Assembly: GCA_013373005.1 (NCBI GenBank)
Contig: JABXIP010000203.1
Span: forward strand, 1-9,343
DNA from: Cytophagia bacterium
Lineage (GTDB): Bacteria; Bacteroidota; Bacteroidia; Cytophagales; Cyclobacteriaceae
Direction of reading: 5' to 3'
DNA length: 9,343 bases
In this document: positions 6,809-9,343 of the stretch, in pieces
Position numbering within the stretch: position 1 is the stretch's first letter
Layout: the number at the start of each line of letters is the position of its first letter
Notes under the pieces: model-generated
What the model saw: the letters and a program-made list of their open reading frames with translations, nothing else
What the model was told of the DNA's origin: nothing
The model's database searches: none
Made by a program: the position numbers and the translations under genes

Positions 6809-6898
6809 AATACTACAGAACTTTGACAAACTTAAGTCTCCATCTGCTCAGAAGCCCTTAGCCAAATCATACTCCAGAAACACAAGTTTGTCAAAGGT
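6776..6898 (+). repeat. Composite hairpin/inverted-repeat element, copy E
   Basis: Full 123-bp copy. Hairpin at 6776-6808 (arm AAGGCCGTCAGCCCT, loop TTG), AATACTAC, then arms CTTTGACAAACTT (6821-6833) and AAGTTTGTCAAAG (6884-6896) with exactly 50 nt between. The interior starts AAGTCTCC and shares TCAGAAG with copy B, then diverges. The right edge is 15 nt from the kbl stop codon, so the family also sits behind a housekeeping gene unrelated to the lipoproteins. Confidence 0.92.
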
Positions 6899-6913
6899 TG
6901 TATTGGTAATAAA

Positions 6914-8107
6914 TTATATCACCCCTAGCTCTTTACCTACTTCCGTAAAGGCGGCAATGGCTTTGTCTAAGTGATGCCTCTCATGTCCTGCTGAAACCTG
7001 CACCCTAATTCTAGCCTGACCCTTCGGTACTACTGGATAGAAGAATCCAATCACATAAATACCTTTCTCCAATAAATCATCAGCCATTTTCTGAGCCAAT
7101 GGAGCTTCGTAAAGCATCACAGGTACAATGGCATGTTCACCAGGCTTAATATCGAAGCCAGCTTTGGTCATTCCTTCTCTGAAATACTTGGTGTTTTCCT
7201 CCAGCTTGTCTCTCAATTCAGTGGTCTCAGACAGCATATCGAAAACAGCAATAGAAGCACCTACTATGGATGGAGCAAGCGTATTTGAAAACAAATACGG
7301 TCTAGATCTCTGACGAAGTAATTCTATAATTTCTTTCTTACCAGAGGTAAACCCTCCACTGGCACCGCCAAGAGCCTTGCCTAAAGTTCCGGTGATAATG
7401 TCCATTCTATCCATGCAGCCACAATGCTCATGCACTCCTCTTCCGGTTTTACCCATAAAGCCTGTTGAGTGACACTCATCGCTCATAACCAATGCACCAT
7501 ACTGATCGGCTAAGTCACAGATTTTATCAAGCTGAGCAATGGTTCCGTCCATTGAGAATACACCATCGGTAACAATGATGATCTGCTTCGCTCCTTGCGC
7601 TTTGGCATCTTGCAATTGCTTCTCCAAATCAGCCATATCATTGTGCTGATAACGGAAACGCATGGCTTTACAAAGTCTTACTCCATCGATGATGGACGCG
7701 TGATTCAGTGCATCTGAAATAATAGCATCTTCAGGACCCAAGAGTGGTTCAAACACACCACCGTTAGCATCGAATGCTGCGGCATAAAGAATGGTGTCTT
7801 CTGTTCCTAAGAACTCAGAAATCTTGCGTTCCAGCTCTTTGTGAATGTCTTGAGTTCCGCAAATGAAACGAACGGACGACATACCAAAGCCATGGGTATC
7901 GATAGCCTTCTTGGCAGCCTCCAACACTTTCGGGTGTGAAGAAAGACCAAGGTAGTTGTTAGCACAGAAGTTGATTACTTCCTTGCCATCGGCTGTTTTA
8001 ATGTCTGCTGCCTGAGGAGTAGTAATAATTCTCTCCTTTTTGAAAAGGCCTGCTTCTTTGATCGATTCCAGCTCAGCTTCGAGCTTCGGTTTCAAAGTAT
8101 CGTACAT
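6914..8107 (-). CDS. kbl: Glycine C-acetyltransferase (2-amino-3-ketobutyrate CoA ligase)
   Basis: 397 codons from ATG 8107, the normal length for Kbl (398 in E. coli). This is a cytoplasmic PLP enzyme of the alpha-oxoamine synthase group that cleaves 2-amino-3-oxobutanoate with CoA to glycine and acetyl-CoA, the second step of threonine breakdown. Visible hallmarks: NYLGLSSHP (about 51-59), SVRFICGTQ (78-86), the PLP-stacking histidine in DALNHASIIDG (His136), SDECHSTGF with Asp210 and His213, and the Schiff-base lysine in TGTLGKALGG (Lys244). The related AONS/ALAS enzymes share this fold, but the overall sequence and the facing tdh gene favour Kbl. It starts 1 nt after the TGA of the small gene at 8109, so translation is probably coupled. 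It ends at a hairpin-bearing repeat (copy E). Confidence 0.95.
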   Translation of the reverse strand: MYDTLKPKLEAELESIKEAGLFKKERIITTPQAADIKTADGKEVINFCANNYLGLSSHPKVLEAAKKAIDTHGFGMSSVRFICGTQDIHKELERKISEFLGTEDTILYAAAFDANGGVFEPLLGPEDAIISDALNHASIIDGVRLCKAMRFRYQHNDMADLEKQLQDAKAQGAKQIIIVTDGVFSMDGTIAQLDKICDLADQYGALVMSDECHSTGFMGKTGRGVHEHCGCMDRMDIITGTLGKALGGASGGFTSGKKEIIELLRQRSRPYLFSNTLAPSIVGASIAVFDMLSETTELRDKLEENTKYFREGMTKAGFDIKPGEHAIVPVMLYEAPLAQKMADDLLEKGIYVIGFFYPVVPKGQARIRVQVSAGHERHHLDKAIAAFTEVGKELGVI

Positions 8108-8108
8108 A

Positions 8109-8363
8109 TCAATTCGTTTTAGGTTTTACAATTTTGGGCTTCACCATGGGTTTGCGCTGCACAGGTTTTTCCAACTCCTCTTGAAAAGGATATTTCCTCC
8201 TTATCTCATTAATGATAAAAAGTTTTTGGGCAGTAAAACTGTTGGGATGCACCTGATCGAACAACTTCTTCAATTCCATAAATCGCTCCATTTCTGCAGA
8301 AGCAAAAGATTTTGGATCTATCTTCTTTAGCTTGAGCCAGGTTTTGAAATCGGGATGTTCCAT
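8109..8363 (-). CDS. Small basic protein of unknown function, coupled to kbl
   Basis: 84 codons from ATG 8363 to TGA at 8109. I do not recognise a named domain. The N-terminal two-thirds looks helical and charged (WLKLKKIDPKSF, MERFMELKKLFDQVHP, FIINEIRRKYP). The tail is a low-complexity Lys/Pro/Val run (KPMVKPKIVKPKT), probably disordered. There is no signal peptide or membrane segment, so it is probably cytoplasmic. The case for a real gene is that it fills the space between the divergent promoter region and kbl, ends 1 nt before the kbl ATG (TGA-T-ATG), and shares the kbl strand. An open frame on the opposite strand over the same bases has no such context. It could be an accessory factor for kbl or simply an operon partner. 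Confidence 0.7.
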   Translation of the reverse strand: MEHPDFKTWLKLKKIDPKSFASAEMERFMELKKLFDQVHPNSFTAQKLFIINEIRRKYPFQEELEKPVQRKPMVKPKIVKPKTN

Positions 8364-8370
8364 GGGCTAG

Positions 8371-8378
8371 CAAATATA
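8371..8378 (-). promoter_or_regulatory. Putative -7 box for the small gene-kbl operon
   Basis: TATATTTG on the minus strand is a perfect match to the Bacteroidota TAnnTTTG -7 box. It lies in the 102-bp divergent intergenic region, 7 nt before ATG 8363, which would make the transcript nearly leaderless. No good TTTG is found at the usual spacing upstream; the nearest (8412-8409) is 30 nt away. The box is convincing in itself, the full promoter less so. Confidence 0.35.
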
Positions 8379-8415
8379 AGCAGCAGAATTCATTAGCCTT
8401 TGATAACGCAAACGT

Positions 8416-8445
8416 TTTAAACCTTAAGCCTATTAATTAATATTG
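8416..8445 (+). promoter_or_regulatory. Possible tdh promoter
   Basis: TTTA at 8416-8419 and TAATATTG at 8438-8445 (one mismatch to TAnnTTTG) are 18 nt apart, about 20 nt before ATG 8466. The region around is AT-rich. This is the plus-strand half of the divergent control region between tdh and the kbl operon, where a shared regulator could act on both. Pattern evidence only. Confidence 0.25.
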
Positions 8446-8465
8446 CAGCGGAAAATAGAAAGTGG

Positions 8466-9343
8466 ATGGATAAAGTATTGGTGATTGGCGCTAGCGGCCA
8501 ATTAGGTTCAGAATTGACCTTGGCTTTGGCAGAATTATTTGGAGAAAACAATGTGGTAGCATCTGATATTTCTTCGCCTAGCCCCTCAATTAAACATTTT
8601 GCCTTTGAGCAGTTAGATGTAATGAACACCAAACAGTTGGGTGAGATTGTCGACAGACATGGTATTACTCAGATTTACCATCTGGCAGCTATTCTTTCTG
8701 CTAAAGGTGAAGAAAACCCACAATGGGCCTGGAACCTGAACATGACCAGCTTACTAAACGTGCTGGAACTGGCTAAGGAAAAGCAACTCAAGAAAATCTA
8801 TTGGCCTAGCTCCATTGCGGTATTTGGACCTACCACACCGAGAGACATGACTCCTCAGCATACGGTAATGGCTCCAACAACGGTATATGGAATCAGCAAG
8901 CAGGCGGGAGAAAGATGGTGTGAATACTACTTTCAGAAATATAGTGTAGATGTTCGCTCTTTAAGATACCCCGGACTTATTGGTTACAAATCTTTACCGG
9001 GTGGTGGCACCACGGATTATGCAGTAGACATTTACCACAAAGCTTTAGCTGGAACTGAATTTTCATGCTTCCTGAAAGAAGACACTGCGCTGCCGATGAT
9101 GTATATGCCAGACGCCATTAAAGCCACCATTAGCTTGATGGAATCTCCTGCAGAACAGGCAAAAATCAGATCGAGCTACAATGTAGCCGGCTTCTCTTTT
9201 ACTCCTGCTGAATTGGCAGGTTCTATTAGAAAATTTCATCCTGACTTCCAGATTTCCTATGCTCCTGACTTCCGTCAGAAAATAGCAGACTCATGGCCTA
9301 ACACCATCGATGATTCTGCTGCAAGAGCAGATTGGGGCTGGCA
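8466..9343 (+). CDS. tdh: NAD-dependent L-threonine 3-dehydrogenase, epimerase/SDR type (3' end outside window)
   Basis: Open from ATG 8466 through the window end, 292 codons visible. The family is about 315-320 residues, so only the last two dozen or so are missing. It is a cytoplasmic extended short-chain dehydrogenase that oxidises L-threonine to 2-amino-3-oxobutanoate with NAD+, the step before Kbl. Motifs: GASGQLG nucleotide-binding turn (residues 8-14), LDV after the second strand, HLAAILSAKGE (typical of this TDH group), PSSIAVFGP with the active-site serine, VYGISKQAGE with the catalytic Tyr141 and Lys145, RYPGLIG, and FSFTPAELAG near the end. This is the UDP-galactose-epimerase-like TDH known from Flavobacterium/Cytophaga relatives, not the zinc MDR enzyme of E. 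coli. The divergent kbl supports the assignment. A generic sugar epimerase is the alternative, and the LSAKGE segment and context argue against it. Confidence 0.9.
   Translation, partial: MDKVLVIGASGQLGSELTLALAELFGENNVVASDISSPSPSIKHFAFEQLDVMNTKQLGEIVDRHGITQIYHLAAILSAKGEENPQWAWNLNMTSLLNVLELAKEKQLKKIYWPSSIAVFGPTTPRDMTPQHTVMAPTTVYGISKQAGERWCEYYFQKYSVDVRSLRYPGLIGYKSLPGGGTTDYAVDIYHKALAGTEFSCFLKEDTALPMMYMPDAIKATISLMESPAEQAKIRSSYNVAGFSFTPAELAGSIRKFHPDFQISYAPDFRQKIADSWPNTIDDSAARADWGW

Noticed and set aside
1583..6898. Integron-like cassette array with the inverted repeats as attC sites
   Set aside because: Genes separated by fixed palindromes look cassette-like, and GTTGGGC and GTTAGGC at the right edges of B and D fit GTTRRRY. 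However, C, A and E do not fit, the left edges lack the partner RYYYAAC, the B/D matches are explained by their shared gene ends, and kbl/RND are not cassette-type genes.
1583..6898. CRISPR-like repeats with variable spacers
   Set aside because: The variable 50-nt segments lie between inverted, not direct, repeats. The units are separated by whole genes, and no cas gene is present.
8040..8330. Plus-strand open frame opposite the small gene before kbl
   Set aside because: It overlaps both kbl and the small gene antisense, has no operon context, and its protein is a low-complexity Phe/Leu-rich shadow.
8417..8632. Minus-strand open frame over the start of tdh
   Set aside because: It covers the tdh promoter region and N-terminus antisense. 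tdh has full motif support on the plus strand.

Overview
The window reads as a chromosomal segment of a free-living Bacteroidota, most likely a Cytophagales member (Roseivirga/Fulvivirga-like; inference only). The reasons are a run of secreted beta-propeller proteins of families largely confined to Bacteroidota (6-bladed beta-propeller/DUF5128 type and a DUF4221-like protein), an epimerase-type L-threonine dehydrogenase, promoter boxes of the Bacteroidota TTTG / TAnnTTTG kind, and no clear Shine-Dalgarno sites.

Layout. 1-1574 (+) is the C-terminal half of an RND efflux permease, cut by the window edge. 1745-2854 (+) is a secreted DUF4221-like protein. On the minus strand lie three tandem paralogous lipoproteins of the 6-bladed beta-propeller type (2993-4183, 4204-5370, 5573-6724). 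Next come glycine C-acetyltransferase (kbl, 6914-8107, minus) and a coupled small protein of unknown function (8109-8363, minus). Divergent from these is NAD-dependent L-threonine 3-dehydrogenase (tdh, 8466 to the window end, plus, truncated). tdh and kbl together convert threonine to glycine and acetyl-CoA through 2-amino-3-oxobutanoate.

The most striking content is not a protein. Every transcription-unit end in the window carries a composite repeat. Four full copies (1583-1705, 2865-2987, 5445-5567, 6776-6898) are each exactly 123 bp. Each consists of a perfect 15-bp hairpin with a 3-nt loop, a conserved AATACTAC tail (GTAGTATT on the other strand), and a long inverted repeat (arms CTTTGACAAACTT / AAGTTTGTCAAAG) enclosing exactly 50 nt of variable sequence. 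A fifth copy (4119-4198) lacks the hairpin, keeps the 50-nt spacing, and sits across the junction of two lipoprotein genes, where it appears to supply the start codon and the n-region of the signal peptide of the downstream gene. The hairpin shows a compensatory base-pair change in one copy. My reading is a REP-like, possibly RAYT-mobilised, repeat family that doubles as 3'-end/terminator structure. No transposase is in the window, so the mobilising enzyme is conjecture.
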